DNA of 64,000 bases, from contig CAMUZQ010000004.1 of NCBI GenBank assembly GCA_947165275.1, positions 18,951 through 82,950 on the forward strand. The letters run 5' to 3'. This DNA comes from an uncultured Lachnospiraceae bacterium (GTDB lineage: Bacteria; Bacillota; Clostridia; Lachnospirales; Lachnospiraceae). Positions 28,449 to 38,930 of the stretch are shown in pieces. The notes under the pieces are model-generated. The model had not been told where the DNA came from, did no database searches, and saw only the letters and a list, made by a program, of their open reading frames with translations. How positions within the stretch are numbered: position 1 is the stretch's first letter; each line of letters begins with the position of its first letter. Both the position numbers and the translations under genes were made by a program.

Positions 28449-30326
28449 ATGTGCGGGATATTTGGTGTTATAAACAAAAGGATCAGTAAAGAAGAGGCCG
28501 GCAGGTGTCTTGATACCATGTTTCACAGGGGGCCGGATGCTGGAAGGATCCATCAGGAGGATGTCATCACTCTGGGGCACCGGCGACTGGCGATCCTGGA
28601 TCTTTCAGAGGCAGGGATACAGCCGATGACTGATCCTCAGGGAAGATATTCCATTGTTTTCAACGGGGAGATCTATAATTTCTTAGAGATCAGGGATGAA
28701 TTGAAAGGGAAGGGATATTCCTTCAGGACCGAAACCGATACTGAGGTGCTTTTGTGCGCATATATCGAATGGGGTAAGGAGTGTCTTAACCGCCTTAACG
28801 GCATGTGGTCCTTTGCGGTCTGGGATAAGGAGGCGGGAGAACTTTTTCTGTCAAGGGACAGATTCGGGGTAAAGCCTCTGTACTATACATGGCTGGATGA
28901 TGCACATACCGGACTTGCTTTTGCCTCGGAAATGAAGGCTCTCGCTCCGCTTTTGGAGAAGATAGAGCCAAACAGGCATCTGGTCTGCGACCCCGCCCTG
29001 ATAACCGAATATGAGAGTACGGATGAGTGTATCATAAAGGGGATCTCACGTTTTCCTGCGGCAAGCTTTGGAGTATTCAGACCGGAAAAAACAGACGGTC
29101 TCATTATAAACAGATTCTATTCGACACTTGATAATCTCAGAGCGGTCCCCGAAAGGTATGAAGAGCAGGTTGAGGAATTCAGGGAAATGTTTCTGAATGC
29201 CTGCGAGATCAGGATGCGTTCGGATGTGACACTGGGAACGGCGCTTTCAGGCGGACTGGATTCGTCGGCCACAATGTGCGCCATGGCATATCTGGCATCA
29301 AACAGAAATGCCGAAAGATCCGGACGGGACTGGCAGCATGCGTATGTAGCGGCTTTTCCAGGCACGGTCATGGACGAACGCAGATATGCAAAGGCAGTAA
29401 CGGATTATTTGGGTATCAGGTCGACTGAGGTAGTGGTGGATCCGTCAAAAGCCATAGACAGGCTGGACGAGATGCTGTATCTGTTTGAGGATATTTATCT
29501 TACAAGCCCCATACCCATGATGGAGCTGTATGCTGCATTAAGAGCGGACGGGACCATAGTAACGCTTGACGGTCACGGGGCGGACGAGCTGTTCGGGGGC
29601 TATACCTTTGATTTCATAAATGCTCTGGATGACGCAGGAAGAAATAAAAAAGACCGAAAAATGATACTTGATGCGTATATTGAGAGCTTCCCGGATGACG
29701 GCTCAAATGCTTCCCTGAGAAACAGAAGCTACGGAGCTGTCGAGTGGACATACAGGAAACGCAAATTCAAAAAGAAGCTGAGACAGATCCTGGGACGGGA
29801 GAATATCCCGTCTGAGGATGATCCGAGGCTGGACCGGCTGAATAATATCCTTTACAGGTCGGTTCATACAAATATCCTGCCGACACTGCTCCGGAATTAT
29901 GACAGATATTCAATGGCCAACAGCATAGAGATAAGAATGCCCTTTATGGATCATCGTATTGTGGAATATGCATTCTCGATCGGCTGGCGCTCCAAGCTTC
30001 ATGGCGGATATTCAAAATCCATAATAAGGGATGCATTAGAGTCGATAATGCCCGGAGAGGTAGTCCGCAGAAGAACAAAGATAGGATTCAATACACCTGT
30101 CGTGGAGTGGATGAAGGGACCTCTCAGAGAGTATTTCATTGATACGGTTAATGATCAGGCGTTCCGGAACTGCGATCTGATCGATCCTGCGTCGGTAAAA
30201 AACAAGGTATTAAGGGTAATATCGGATCCGGATGCAACTCTGTGGATGGGAGAACAGGCCTGGAGCGCATTGTACCCATATCTGTGGGAGAGGGCATTTC
30301 TTGACAGGATAAGAAAAAACAGATAA
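28449..30326 (+). CDS. asnB: asparagine synthetase (glutamine-hydrolysing)
   Basis: MCGIFGVI N-terminal glutaminase, GTALSGGLDSSA, DGHGADELFGGY. Confidence 0.93.
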   Translation: MCGIFGVINKRISKEEAGRCLDTMFHRGPDAGRIHQEDVITLGHRRLAILDLSEAGIQPMTDPQGRYSIVFNGEIYNFLEIRDELKGKGYSFRTETDTEVLLCAYIEWGKECLNRLNGMWSFAVWDKEAGELFLSRDRFGVKPLYYTWLDDAHTGLAFASEMKALAPLLEKIEPNRHLVCDPALITEYESTDECIIKGISRFPAASFGVFRPEKTDGLIINRFYSTLDNLRAVPERYEEQVEEFREMFLNACEIRMRSDVTLGTALSGGLDSSATMCAMAYLASNRNAERSGRDWQHAYVAAFPGTVMDERRYAKAVTDYLGIRSTEVVVDPSKAIDRLDEMLYLFEDIYLTSPIPMMELYAALRADGTIVTLDGHGADELFGGYTFDFINALDDAGRNKKDRKMILDAYIESFPDDGSNASLRNRSYGAVEWTYRKRKFKKKLRQILGRENIPSEDDPRLDRLNNILYRSVHTNILPTLLRNYDRYSMANSIEIRMPFMDHRIVEYAFSIGWRSKLHGGYSKSIIRDALESIMPGEVVRRRTKIGFNTPVVEWMKGPLREYFIDTVNDQAFRNCDLIDPASVKNKVLRVISDPDATLWMGEQAWSALYPYLWERAFLDRIRKNR

Positions 30327-30327
30327 T

Positions 30328-30356
30328 TTGCTTAATTTCAGCGTATGGAGTACAAT
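30328..30356 (+). promoter_or_regulatory. putative sigma-A promoter for ireB-ruvX operon
   Basis: TTGCTT-N17-TACAAT. Confidence 0.6.
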
Positions 30357-30485
30357 TTTATGGAGTATGGGCGCTGAACAGATCGGATATTTCAGCCTGA
30401 TAACGCTCCGGGGATCCTGCCTGGGGATATCAGCATACGGACGGAGTAAGGTAAATAAACTGCATTTTATAGAGGAGAATGGATT

Positions 30486-30764
30486 ATGATGGACATAGGG
30501 AGCACACAGTTCTTTAAGGTTGAGACAGAGCCGGAGACAGGTGTCAGAGTAGTATTACAGGCAGTATATGAAGCCCTGACTGAAAAAGGGTACAATCCGG
30601 TAAACCAGATCGTCGGCTATATCATGTCCGGGGATCCCACATATATAACCAGTCATAATAATGCGAGAAGCCTTATCATGAAGGTCGAGAGAGACGAGCT
30701 TGTGGAAGAGCTTCTTACTGATTATATAAAGGATAAAAACTGGAATGCTCACAAAGAGGTCTGA
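30486..30764 (+). CDS. ireB: IreB family regulatory phosphoprotein (UPF0297)
   Basis: [55 protein letters not shown] family sequence; followed by ruvX. Confidence 0.93.
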   Translation: MMDIGSTQFFKVETEPETGVRVVLQAVYEALTEKGYNPVNQIVGYIMSGDPTYITSHNNARSLIMKVERDELVEELLTDYIKDKNWNAHKEV

Positions 30765-31204
30765 TGCCTGACAGGATATTGGGGCTTGATTATGGCTCGA
30801 AGACAGTAGGTGTTGCCATTACGGACGGTCTTGGACTTACAGCGGTAAGTCTTGAAACGATAACCCGGAGCAAGGAGAATCATCTGAGGCCGACTTACCG
30901 GAGGATCGCGGAGATAGCTGTCGAATATAATGTAAAGCTTATCGTCGTGGGTCTTCCGCTTAACATGGATGACAGTGAGGGCGAGAGAGCAGCGCTTGCC
31001 AGAGCCTTTGCCGGGGAGCTTACCAGACGTACGGGAGTGAGGACTGTCATGCAGGATGAACGTCTTACAACGGTGGAAGCCTCAGAGCTTATCTCGATCA
31101 CGGGAAATCATAAAAAAGATCCCAAGGCCCATATTGATGCAATGGCAGCGGCAATAATCCTTACAGACTATTTGAATCAGAACGGACAAAATGAGCACTA
31201 TTGA
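30764..31204 (+). CDS. ruvX: Holliday junction resolvase-like RuvX/YqgF
   Basis: ILGLDYGSKTVGVAITD, VVGLPLNMDDSEGERA, DERLTTVEA. Confidence 0.93.
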   Translation: MPDRILGLDYGSKTVGVAITDGLGLTAVSLETITRSKENHLRPTYRRIAEIAVEYNVKLIVVGLPLNMDDSEGERAALARAFAGELTRRTGVRTVMQDERLTTVEASELISITGNHKKDPKAHIDAMAAAIILTDYLNQNGQNEHY

Positions 31205-31451
31205 ATTTACGGACAGCGAAAACAACAAGTTCGAGTATGAAGTCATTGAGACAACCGTACTTGGCGGAAATACTTATCTTCTGGTAGCAGATGATGAAGA
31301 TAATGCGTTTATATTAAAAGAGCAGTTTTCCCCGGATGATGAGGAGACGGCTGAGTATACCGGGGAGCTTACAGACAGCGAATATGATGCTGTAGCTGCG
31401 GTATTCTCACAGCTTCTGGAGGACGGGGACATTGCTCTCGAATTAGATTAG
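31191..31451 (+). CDS. DUF1292 domain protein
   Basis: Short acidic ORF directly after ruvX, FEYEVIETTVLGGNTYLLVADDEDNAFILKE. Confidence 0.82.
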   Translation: MSTIEFTDSENNKFEYEVIETTVLGGNTYLLVADDEDNAFILKEQFSPDDEETAEYTGELTDSEYDAVAAVFSQLLEDGDIALELD

Positions 31452-31464
31452 AAGGAGCAGTAGT

Positions 31465-33147
31465 TTGAAAAAATCGAATAATGATCTACCTCATTCAAAG
31501 CTGAGGATCATTCCGCTGGGAGGCCTGGAGCAGATCGGCCTGAATATCACAGCCTTTGAATATGAGGATTCTATCATCGTCGTGGACTGCGGGCTGGCAT
31601 TTCCCGAGGATGACATGTTAGGAGTAGACCTGTGCATCCCTGATGTATCCTACCTGGAGGAGAATATAAACAGGGTCAGGGGTTTCGTGATCACCCATGG
31701 GCATGAGGATCATATAGGAGCGCTTCCGTATGTTCTTCAGAAGGTTTCCGCACCGATATATGCCACGAAGCTGACGGTCGCACTTATAGACAAAAAACTC
31801 GAAGAGCATGGCATGCTGAAAACAGTTAAAAGAAAAGTCATTGCTCACGGACAGTCGATCAACCTGGGACAGTTCAGGATAGAGTTCATAAAGACAAACC
31901 ACTCGATAGCGGATGCGGCGGCTCTGGCGATCTACAGCCCCGCGGGGATAGTTGTACATACCGGAGATTTCAAGGTTGATTATACCCCGGTTTATGGTGA
32001 TGCCATAGATCTGCAAAGATTTGGTGAGATAGGAAAGAAGGGCGTGCTGGCGCTCATGTGTGATTCTACGAATGCAGAGAGAGAGGGATTCACCAAGTCT
32101 GAAAAGACTATAGGGCGGATCTTTGATGAGATATTCGGAGAGCATCAGGAAAACCGGCTGATAATCGCTACCTTCGCATCGAATGTGGACCGTGTGCAGC
32201 AGATAATAAATACGGCATATAAGTACGGGAGAAAGGTTGCCGTGGAAGGCAGATCCATGACGAATGTCATAGAAGTAGCCACGGAGCTTGGATATATAAA
32301 TATACCGGAAAACACACTGATAGATCTGAATGATCTGAAAAACTATGCCGATGAGAAGACTGTCATCATCACGACAGGCTCGCAGGGGGAGTCCATGGCA
32401 GCACTCTCGAGAATGGCGCAGAATATTCACAAAAAGGTTACGATACGCCCCACCGATACAATAGTTTTTTCGTCGACTCCTATTCCGGGAAATGAAAAAG
32501 CCGTGGATAAGGTGATAAATGAACTGGAGTCAAACGGCGCAGAGGTTATCTTCCAGGACGTACATGTTTCCGGACATGCATGTAAGGAGGAGATCAAGCT
32601 TATCTATTCTCTGGTGAAGCCGAAGTATGCCCTTCCTGTTCATGGTGAGATCCGGCACAGACATGCCCAGGGGCGGATAGCTAAAGAGCTGGGGTATGAT
32701 ACGGATCATATCCTTATGATAAATTCCGGTGATGTGCTGGAGATCGCAGATGATGGATCGAAGCCTTCAATCGCCGGACATATTCATACCGATTCGGTAT
32801 ATGTGGACGGACTTGGAGTAGGTGATGTGGGATCGGTAGTGCTGAGAGACAGGCAAAGACTGTCAGAGGACGGCGTGGTGGTCATAGCCCTCTCAATGGA
32901 AAGAGGCACGAATCAGGTACTTTCCGGGCCTGAGATCATCTCAAGAGGGTTCGTATATGTGAAAGAGGCTGATGAGCTTCTGGAGGATGCCACAAGCGTT
33001 CTGGAAATGACAATAGAGGAGCTCCAGGACCGTAATGTGAATGACTGGGGCAAGATCCGGCAGGCTCTCAGAGAGAATCTCTCAAGTTATATATGGCAAA
33101 GAACCAAAAGACGGCCCATGATATTACCTGTGATAATGGAGGTTTAG
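31465..33147 (+). CDS. rnjA: ribonuclease J
   Basis: IPLGGLEQIGLNITAFEYEDSIIVVDCGLAFPE, ITHGHEDHIGALPYVL, PVHGEIRH; TTG start. Confidence 0.93.
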   Translation: MKKSNNDLPHSKLRIIPLGGLEQIGLNITAFEYEDSIIVVDCGLAFPEDDMLGVDLCIPDVSYLEENINRVRGFVITHGHEDHIGALPYVLQKVSAPIYATKLTVALIDKKLEEHGMLKTVKRKVIAHGQSINLGQFRIEFIKTNHSIADAAALAIYSPAGIVVHTGDFKVDYTPVYGDAIDLQRFGEIGKKGVLALMCDSTNAEREGFTKSEKTIGRIFDEIFGEHQENRLIIATFASNVDRVQQIINTAYKYGRKVAVEGRSMTNVIEVATELGYINIPENTLIDLNDLKNYADEKTVIITTGSQGESMAALSRMAQNIHKKVTIRPTDTIVFSSTPIPGNEKAVDKVINELESNGAEVIFQDVHVSGHACKEEIKLIYSLVKPKYALPVHGEIRHRHAQGRIAKELGYDTDHILMINSGDVLEIADDGSKPSIAGHIHTDSVYVDGLGVGDVGSVVLRDRQRLSEDGVVVIALSMERGTNQVLSGPEIISRGFVYVKEADELLEDATSVLEMTIEELQDRNVNDWGKIRQALRENLSSYIWQRTKRRPMILPVIMEV

Positions 33148-33149
33148 TC

Positions 33150-33482
33150 TTGTATAACGAGGCACAGTTAAATCAACACTTAGACGAATTTGCGGAAATG
33201 CTCAAGGATACCCAGGAGTATAAGGACTATATACATATGGTCGAGGTACTGCAAAGGAATACTGATCTTTACGACCAGGTCATGCTGTTCAGAAAGGCGA
33301 ATTATTTCCTGCAGCATGCTCCCGAGCATGAAGATATATATGACAGGGTAGAGGATCTGAGAAAAAGCAATGCGGAGCTTCTGGATACGCCGGAGGTTTA
33401 TGATTTCCTCATGACGGAATGGACGTTTTTCCATATGATGCAGTCAATGTTTGACAGACTTATGAACGAGATAGATTTTTAG
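33150..33482 (+). CDS. YlbF/YmcA family protein
   Basis: Helical short ORF with YlbF-like EFAEMLKDTQEYKDYI; TTG start with GGAGG upstream. Confidence 0.78.
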   Translation: MYNEAQLNQHLDEFAEMLKDTQEYKDYIHMVEVLQRNTDLYDQVMLFRKANYFLQHAPEHEDIYDRVEDLRKSNAELLDTPEVYDFLMTEWTFFHMMQSMFDRLMNEIDF

Positions 33483-33486
33483 GACA

Positions 33487-33879
33487 ATGAAGATAAGTTC
33501 ACTGATATCAGGTATATTAAATTTCATAGTAAGGGCGGCGATAGTCATCTTTGTCATATATGCGATAAAGAATCTGTGCTTCCTGTGTTACGATTACGGA
33601 TACAGGATCTATTCCGAGCCCCCGATGGCTTCGGGAGACGGGGTTGATATAGTCGTAAACATACCTATGGGAAGCTCAGTATCGGATACGGCGGAGATCC
33701 TGAAAAAAAACGGACTGATAAGGGATGAGAGATTATTCAGCCTGCAGGAGAGATTTTCCGATTATCACGGGAAGCTTGAATCGGGGATGTATACGCTCAA
33801 TACTTCCATGACAGCCGAAGAAATGCTAGCTGCCATGTCGCCTTCGATCTCTGAAGAAGCAACAGAAGACGGATCATAG
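33487..33879 (+). CDS. short MltG/YceG-like N-terminal membrane protein (no catalytic domain)
   Basis: TM segment then VNIPMGSSVSDTAEILKKNGLIRDERLFSL...LESGMYTLNTSMTAEEML, as in the LysM-like part of MltG. Confidence 0.75.
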   Translation: MKISSLISGILNFIVRAAIVIFVIYAIKNLCFLCYDYGYRIYSEPPMASGDGVDIVVNIPMGSSVSDTAEILKKNGLIRDERLFSLQERFSDYHGKLESGMYTLNTSMTAEEMLAAMSPSISEEATEDGS

Positions 33880-33882
33880 CAT

Positions 33883-34527
33883 ATGGACAGTGAGCGTATT
33901 TCTGATTTCATAAGGCAATATGGATCAGAAAGGGAGGATATACTTCAGCGGCTCAGAAAAAAGGCAGAGGCTGAAGGAGTTCCCATCATCAGGGAAGAGA
34001 CCGAGGCTTTTATCAGAACCATAACGCTTCTGATGAAGCCCCGTGATATATTGGAGCTGGGAACAGCTGTCGGTTATTCCTCCATAATGCTGGCACTGAC
34101 AGATGAAAGCCATGAATCCCGTATAGATACGGTGGAGGACTGGGAGCCGAGGATCCCTCTGGCCGAAGCGAATATCAGAGAGGCAGGGCTTGCGGAGAGA
34201 ATAAATCTCATTCACGGCGATGCGCTTGAAGTAATGCGGGATATGAAAAAAACATATGACCTTGTATTTATAGATGCAGCCAAGGGACAATACCCGGATT
34301 ACTTAAAGGAGGCAATGAGACTGACCCGTACCGGTTCTGTGATAATAGCAGACAATATCCTGCAGGACGGAGAGATAATGGAATCAAAGTTCATTGTTGA
34401 ACGGCGGGACAGAACGATACACAAACGTATCAGAGAATTTCTTGAAATGGTTTCGAAGGATGAAAGACTTGAAACATCCATACTGCCTGTAGGCGACGGG
34501 ATTACCTTTTCGGTGAGATGCAGATGA
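33883..34527 (+). CDS. class I SAM O-methyltransferase (TrmR-like)
   Basis: ILELGTAVGYSSIMLAL, YDLVFIDAAKGQYPDYLKEA, VIIADNIL; neighbour of U32 gene. Confidence 0.86.
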   Translation: MDSERISDFIRQYGSEREDILQRLRKKAEAEGVPIIREETEAFIRTITLLMKPRDILELGTAVGYSSIMLALTDESHESRIDTVEDWEPRIPLAEANIREAGLAERINLIHGDALEVMRDMKKTYDLVFIDAAKGQYPDYLKEAMRLTRTGSVIIADNILQDGEIMESKFIVERRDRTIHKRIREFLEMVSKDERLETSILPVGDGITFSVRCR

Positions 34528-35816
34528 AAAAGCCAGAGCTTTTATGTCCGGCAAAGGGGATTGATGAACTGAAAACGGCTGTAGTATACGGTGCAGATGC
34601 GGTATATATAGGCGGTGAGACATTTTCCCTGAGGGCCAAAGCAAAAAATTTCACGAAGGACGAGATAGCAGAGGGCATAGGCTTTGCTCATGAAAGAGGA
34701 GTAAAGGTTCATGTGACTGCCAATATCCTTGCCCATGACAGGGATATAGAGGATGCCTGCCGTTATTTCGAAGAAATGCGGGAATTAAAGCCGGACGCTT
34801 TTATTATTGCGGATCCGGGAATGTTTATGATCGCCAAAGAGGTGTGTCCCGAGATAGACAGGCATATATCGACCCAGGCGAACAATACAAACTACATGAC
34901 CTACCGTTTCTGGGCGGATATGGGCGCAAAACGGGTTGTAGCTGCAAGAGAGCTTTCCATGGCGGAGCTCAGGGATATAAGGGAAAGGATCCCTGCGTCG
35001 CTTGAGATGGAATGCTTTATACATGGCGCCATGTGCATTTCATATTCCGGAAGATGCCTGCTGTCCAATTATCTGACGGGAAGGGATGCAAACAGAGGGG
35101 AGTGTACCCATCCCTGCAGGTGGAGATACAGGCTTTTTGCTGAGGACAGACCGGGTGAAGACGGCACTGACGGATCTGAAGAGATCTCCGGATTCGCGCT
35201 GGAGGAGGAAACAAGATCCGGGGAGTATTTCCCGGTATTCGAAAACGAACGGGGTACTTATATAATGAACAGCAGGGATCTGTGCATGATAGAGCACATA
35301 CCCGAGCTGATAGATGCAGGGATAGATTCCTTCAAGATCGAAGGCAGGATGAAGACTGCTCTTTATGTGGCCTGTGTGACCCGTACCTACCGTACAGCTA
35401 TCGATGATTATTTGGAATCCCCGGATAAATACATGGCCAGGCTCGAGTGGTACAAGGAGGAGATAGGTAAATGCACCACGAGGAATTTCACTACGGGCTT
35501 TTATTTCGGAAAGCCTGACAGCGACGGCCAGATATATGACAATAATACATATGTGACAGACTATACCTACCTGGGACATGCTGAAGAGATAGGCGAAGAC
35601 GGTTCCTTCATACTTTATCAGAAGAATAAGTTTTCCGTGGGTGACGAGATAGAGATAATGAGACGCAGTGGGGAAAATACTGTCTGTACTGTGTTATCTA
35701 TAGTAAATGAAGACGGGGAATCCCAGGAGAGCGCACCTCATCCGGGACAAAGGATAAAGGTTATGCTCAGTTCATTCCCCGAGGAATATGATATTCTAAG
35801 ACGAAAGGCAGGCTGA
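34524..35816 (+). CDS. U32 family peptidase-like (TrhP-type tRNA hydroxylation protein)
   Basis: PELLCPAKGIDELKTAVVYGADAVYIGGETFSLRAKAKNFT, FIHGAMCISYSGRCLLSNYLTGRDANRGECTHPCRW. Confidence 0.9.
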   Translation: MKKPELLCPAKGIDELKTAVVYGADAVYIGGETFSLRAKAKNFTKDEIAEGIGFAHERGVKVHVTANILAHDRDIEDACRYFEEMRELKPDAFIIADPGMFMIAKEVCPEIDRHISTQANNTNYMTYRFWADMGAKRVVAARELSMAELRDIRERIPASLEMECFIHGAMCISYSGRCLLSNYLTGRDANRGECTHPCRWRYRLFAEDRPGEDGTDGSEEISGFALEEETRSGEYFPVFENERGTYIMNSRDLCMIEHIPELIDAGIDSFKIEGRMKTALYVACVTRTYRTAIDDYLESPDKYMARLEWYKEEIGKCTTRNFTTGFYFGKPDSDGQIYDNNTYVTDYTYLGHAEEIGEDGSFILYQKNKFSVGDEIEIMRRSGENTVCTVLSIVNEDGESQESAPHPGQRIKVMLSSFPEEYDILRRKAG

Positions 35817-36763
35817 TGAGCTTATTAAGCGTGATAGTGCCCTGCTTCAATGAGCAGGAGTCGATACCTTTTTTTTATCAGGCGATCACAGAAACCGCAT
35901 CCGGGATGCAGAAGACATGGGAGGATCTTGAGTTTGAGTTCCTCTTTATAGATGACGGCAGCAAAGACAATACGCTGGCTATTGTGGAGTCACTCAGGGA
36001 GAAGGATACAAGGGTGAGATTTGTGTCCTTCAGCCGTAATTTCGGCAAGGAAGCGGCTTTGTATGCCGGACTGTCGAATGCAAAGGGTGATCATGCAGTG
36101 ACAATGGATGTTGATATGCAGGATCCGCCGGCTCTGCTTCCGGAATTATACAAGGCGGTGACCGAGGAAGGATATGATTCGGCCGCGACAAGACGGGTTA
36201 CAAGGAAGGGTGAGCCGGTCATAAGGTCCTTTTTTGCCAGACGCTTTTACCGACTGATCAACCGGATGAGCTCTGCGGATATTGTGGACGGCGCCAGGGA
36301 TTACCGAATCATGACCCGTCGTATGGTGGATGCCATAGTAAGCATGAAGGAATATAACCGCTTTACAAAGGGAATATATGGCTGGATAGGCTTTAATACA
36401 AAATGGATAGAGTTTGAAAATGTAGAGAGGGTGGCAGGCGAGACCAAATGGTCCTTCTGGAAGCTTTTTGGGTATGCGCTTGAAGGTATCATAGGCTTTT
36501 CCACTATCCCTCTTTCTATAGCCACATGGTTTGGGATACTGATGTCTCTGGTTGCTTTTCTGGGGATACTCTTCATAATCGTGAAAAAGCTTATAATAGG
36601 GGATCCGACAAGCGGATGGTCTTCCATGGTCTGTATCATGCTTTTAGTAGCGGGGATACAGCTGTTCTGTCTGGGGATAATCGGACAGTATCTGGCCAAA
36701 ACCTATCTTGAAACAAAGCAGAGACCGATCTACATAGCGAGGAAGACCTCGGAGGATCAGTAA
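35816..36763 (+). CDS. glycosyltransferase family 2 (GtrB/bactoprenol-type, two C-terminal TM)
   Basis: SVIVPCFNEQESIPFF, FIDDGSKDNT, MDVDMQDPP; C-terminal TMs. Confidence 0.9.
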   Translation: MSLLSVIVPCFNEQESIPFFYQAITETASGMQKTWEDLEFEFLFIDDGSKDNTLAIVESLREKDTRVRFVSFSRNFGKEAALYAGLSNAKGDHAVTMDVDMQDPPALLPELYKAVTEEGYDSAATRRVTRKGEPVIRSFFARRFYRLINRMSSADIVDGARDYRIMTRRMVDAIVSMKEYNRFTKGIYGWIGFNTKWIEFENVERVAGETKWSFWKLFGYALEGIIGFSTIPLSIATWFGILMSLVAFLGILFIIVKKLIIGDPTSGWSSMVCIMLLVAGIQLFCLGIIGQYLAKTYLETKQRPIYIARKTSEDQ

Positions 36764-36789
36764 GGCCGTACAAAAGAGAGGACTGTTAT

Positions 36790-37791
36790 ATGAAGCTTAT
36801 TATACAGATACCATGCTACAATGAAGCGAAGACCCTGACCATAGCACTGGATGCGCTGCCGAAGCATATAGACGGGATAGATGAGATCGAGTATCTCATA
36901 ATAAATGACGGCAGCAGCGATGATACGGTAAAGGTGGCCAGGGACTGGGGTGTGAACTACGTAGTCAGTTTCCCCAGGAATAAAGGACTGGCCAGGGGTT
37001 TTATGGCCGGTATCGACGCATGTATAAGAAACGGCGCGGATATCATAGTGAATACTGATGCAGATAATCAGTACTGCGGCGAGGACATTGAGAAGCTCGT
37101 AAGACCTATACTTGACGGTGAGGCTGAGATCGTCATAGGAGAAAGGCCGATAGATGAGATAAAGGACTTTTCACCCTTAAAAAAGAAGCTGCAGCATCTG
37201 GGAAGCTATGTGGTAAGACTTGCATCCGCTACGGACATACCTGACGCTCCGTCGGGATTCCGTGCATTTTCAAAGGATGCGGCAATGCACCTGAATGTGA
37301 TAAACCAGTATACCTATACTCTCGAGACGATAGTGCAGGCTGGAAGAAACCGCATGGCGATCACTTCAGTGCCTGTAAGGACGAACCCGGAGCTGAGAAA
37401 ATCAAGGCTGTTTCACAGCATGGGGAGTTATATAAAGAAATCCATGCTCACGATAATCAGAGCCTTTCTGATGTACAGACCGCTCACCTTCTTCAGTGTC
37501 TGCGGTCTTATCCCATTTGTCATAGGTGTGGCATATATCATAAGATTCCTGGTGTTTTTTGCCAGCGGAAACGGCGCGGGCCATACACAGTCGCTGGTTG
37601 TAGCAACCATGCTGATCATCATAGGATTTATGACGATCGTACTGGGGCTTCAGGCGGATATCATAGCTGCAAACAGAAAGATACTTGAGGATGTCCAATA
37701 CCGTATAAGGCGGATGGAGGCAGGTGATACGTTCATGCCCGGAACGGTATCGAAAGATAAAGCTGATGCTGTAAAGGAAAAGACGGAGTAG
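36790..37791 (+). CDS. glycosyltransferase family 2 (polyprenyl-phosphate type)
   Basis: IIQIPCYNEAKTL, LIINDGSSDDT, VNTDADNQY; C-terminal TMs. Confidence 0.9.
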   Translation: MKLIIQIPCYNEAKTLTIALDALPKHIDGIDEIEYLIINDGSSDDTVKVARDWGVNYVVSFPRNKGLARGFMAGIDACIRNGADIIVNTDADNQYCGEDIEKLVRPILDGEAEIVIGERPIDEIKDFSPLKKKLQHLGSYVVRLASATDIPDAPSGFRAFSKDAAMHLNVINQYTYTLETIVQAGRNRMAITSVPVRTNPELRKSRLFHSMGSYIKKSMLTIIRAFLMYRPLTFFSVCGLIPFVIGVAYIIRFLVFFASGNGAGHTQSLVVATMLIIIGFMTIVLGLQADIIAANRKILEDVQYRIRRMEAGDTFMPGTVSKDKADAVKEKTE

Positions 37792-37799
37792 ACCGGGAC

Positions 37800-38930
37800 A
37801 TGGATACAAGGACAGAAAATATGGATATATCAGATAAGATAGTTCTTTTGGGTCCGGTATATCCGTTTAAGGGGGGGATCAGCCACTATACCGGACTGCT
37901 TTGCCGCGCGCTCAGGGAGAGATATGAGGTTGTAATGCTCTCATACTCCATGCAGTATCCAAAGCTGCTTTTCAGGAAGGAGCAGAGAGATTTCAGCAAT
38001 GACAGCTTTAAGGTTGAGGATACTGACTTTATCCTTAATACGGCAAGCATAAAAAGCATAAAAAAGACTGCAGACCGCATAAATGAGATCGATCCGGGAC
38101 TGACCATCATACAGTGGTGGCATCCTTACTTTGCCCCATGCTATCAGATGCTGATAAAAAGACTGAGGTCAAAGGTTTTATTCATCTGTCACAACGTGTT
38201 TCCCCATGAGAGGTTTCCGCTGGATCGTTTTCTGACCAGGAGCACCCTGAAAAGAGGGGATTATTTTATCCTTCATTCTGCAAAAGAAGCAGATGAGCTT
38301 AAAACCATAATACCGGATGCGAAATACCGCATTAATATGCATCCTACCTACAGCGAATTCAAAAGAGTGGAGGAGGAAAGCGGGGCGATCCCTGTCGATC
38401 AGTCCTCGGTCATCCTGTTTTTCGGATTCGTGCGGCCGTATAAAGGATTAAAAGTCCTGATAAAAGCTATGGCATCCATACCCGAGATCGTACATTTGAA
38501 CATAGTCGGAGATTTTGCCGGTGCAAGGGGAGACTATGAGCATATGATAGCAGAGCTCCACCTGACGGACAGAATATCCATAAGAGACGGATATGTGCCC
38601 GACAGAGAGGTGGGAGAATATTTTGAAAGATGTGACGCTGTCGTGCTGCCTTATCTGGATGCGACACAATCCGGGATAGCACAGATCGCATTTGGTTTCG
38701 AAAAACCGGTCATCGCAACAGCTGTCGGCGGTCTTCCCGAGGTCGTAACAGACGGAGAGACAGGGGTGCTGTGTGAACCCGGAAATCCGGAGGAGCTGTC
38801 AAAAGCCATACAAAGATTCTATGAACTGAAAAAAACGGTGGATTTCGTGGAAAACATAAGACAGGATGCGCCGAGGTTTTCATGGGAGCATATGGTTGAT
38901 ACGATATCAGAGCTTACGGAGACAGAGTGA
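37800..38930 (+). CDS. glycosyltransferase family 4/1
   Basis: GPVYPFKGGISHYTGLL, FFGFVRPYKGLKVLI, GFEKPVIATAVGGLPEVV. Confidence 0.88.
   Translation: MDTRTENMDISDKIVLLGPVYPFKGGISHYTGLLCRALRERYEVVMLSYSMQYPKLLFRKEQRDFSNDSFKVEDTDFILNTASIKSIKKTADRINEIDPGLTIIQWWHPYFAPCYQMLIKRLRSKVLFICHNVFPHERFPLDRFLTRSTLKRGDYFILHSAKEADELKTIIPDAKYRINMHPTYSEFKRVEEESGAIPVDQSSVILFFGFVRPYKGLKVLIKAMASIPEIVHLNIVGDFAGARGDYEHMIAELHLTDRISIRDGYVPDREVGEYFERCDAVVLPYLDATQSGIAQIAFGFEKPVIATAVGGLPEVVTDGETGVLCEPGNPEELSKAIQRFYELKKTVDFVENIRQDAPRFSWEHMVDTISELTETE

Noticed and set aside
31618-32430. 270-aa minus-strand ORF
   Set aside because: Antisense to RNase J, whose motifs are intact; no family features
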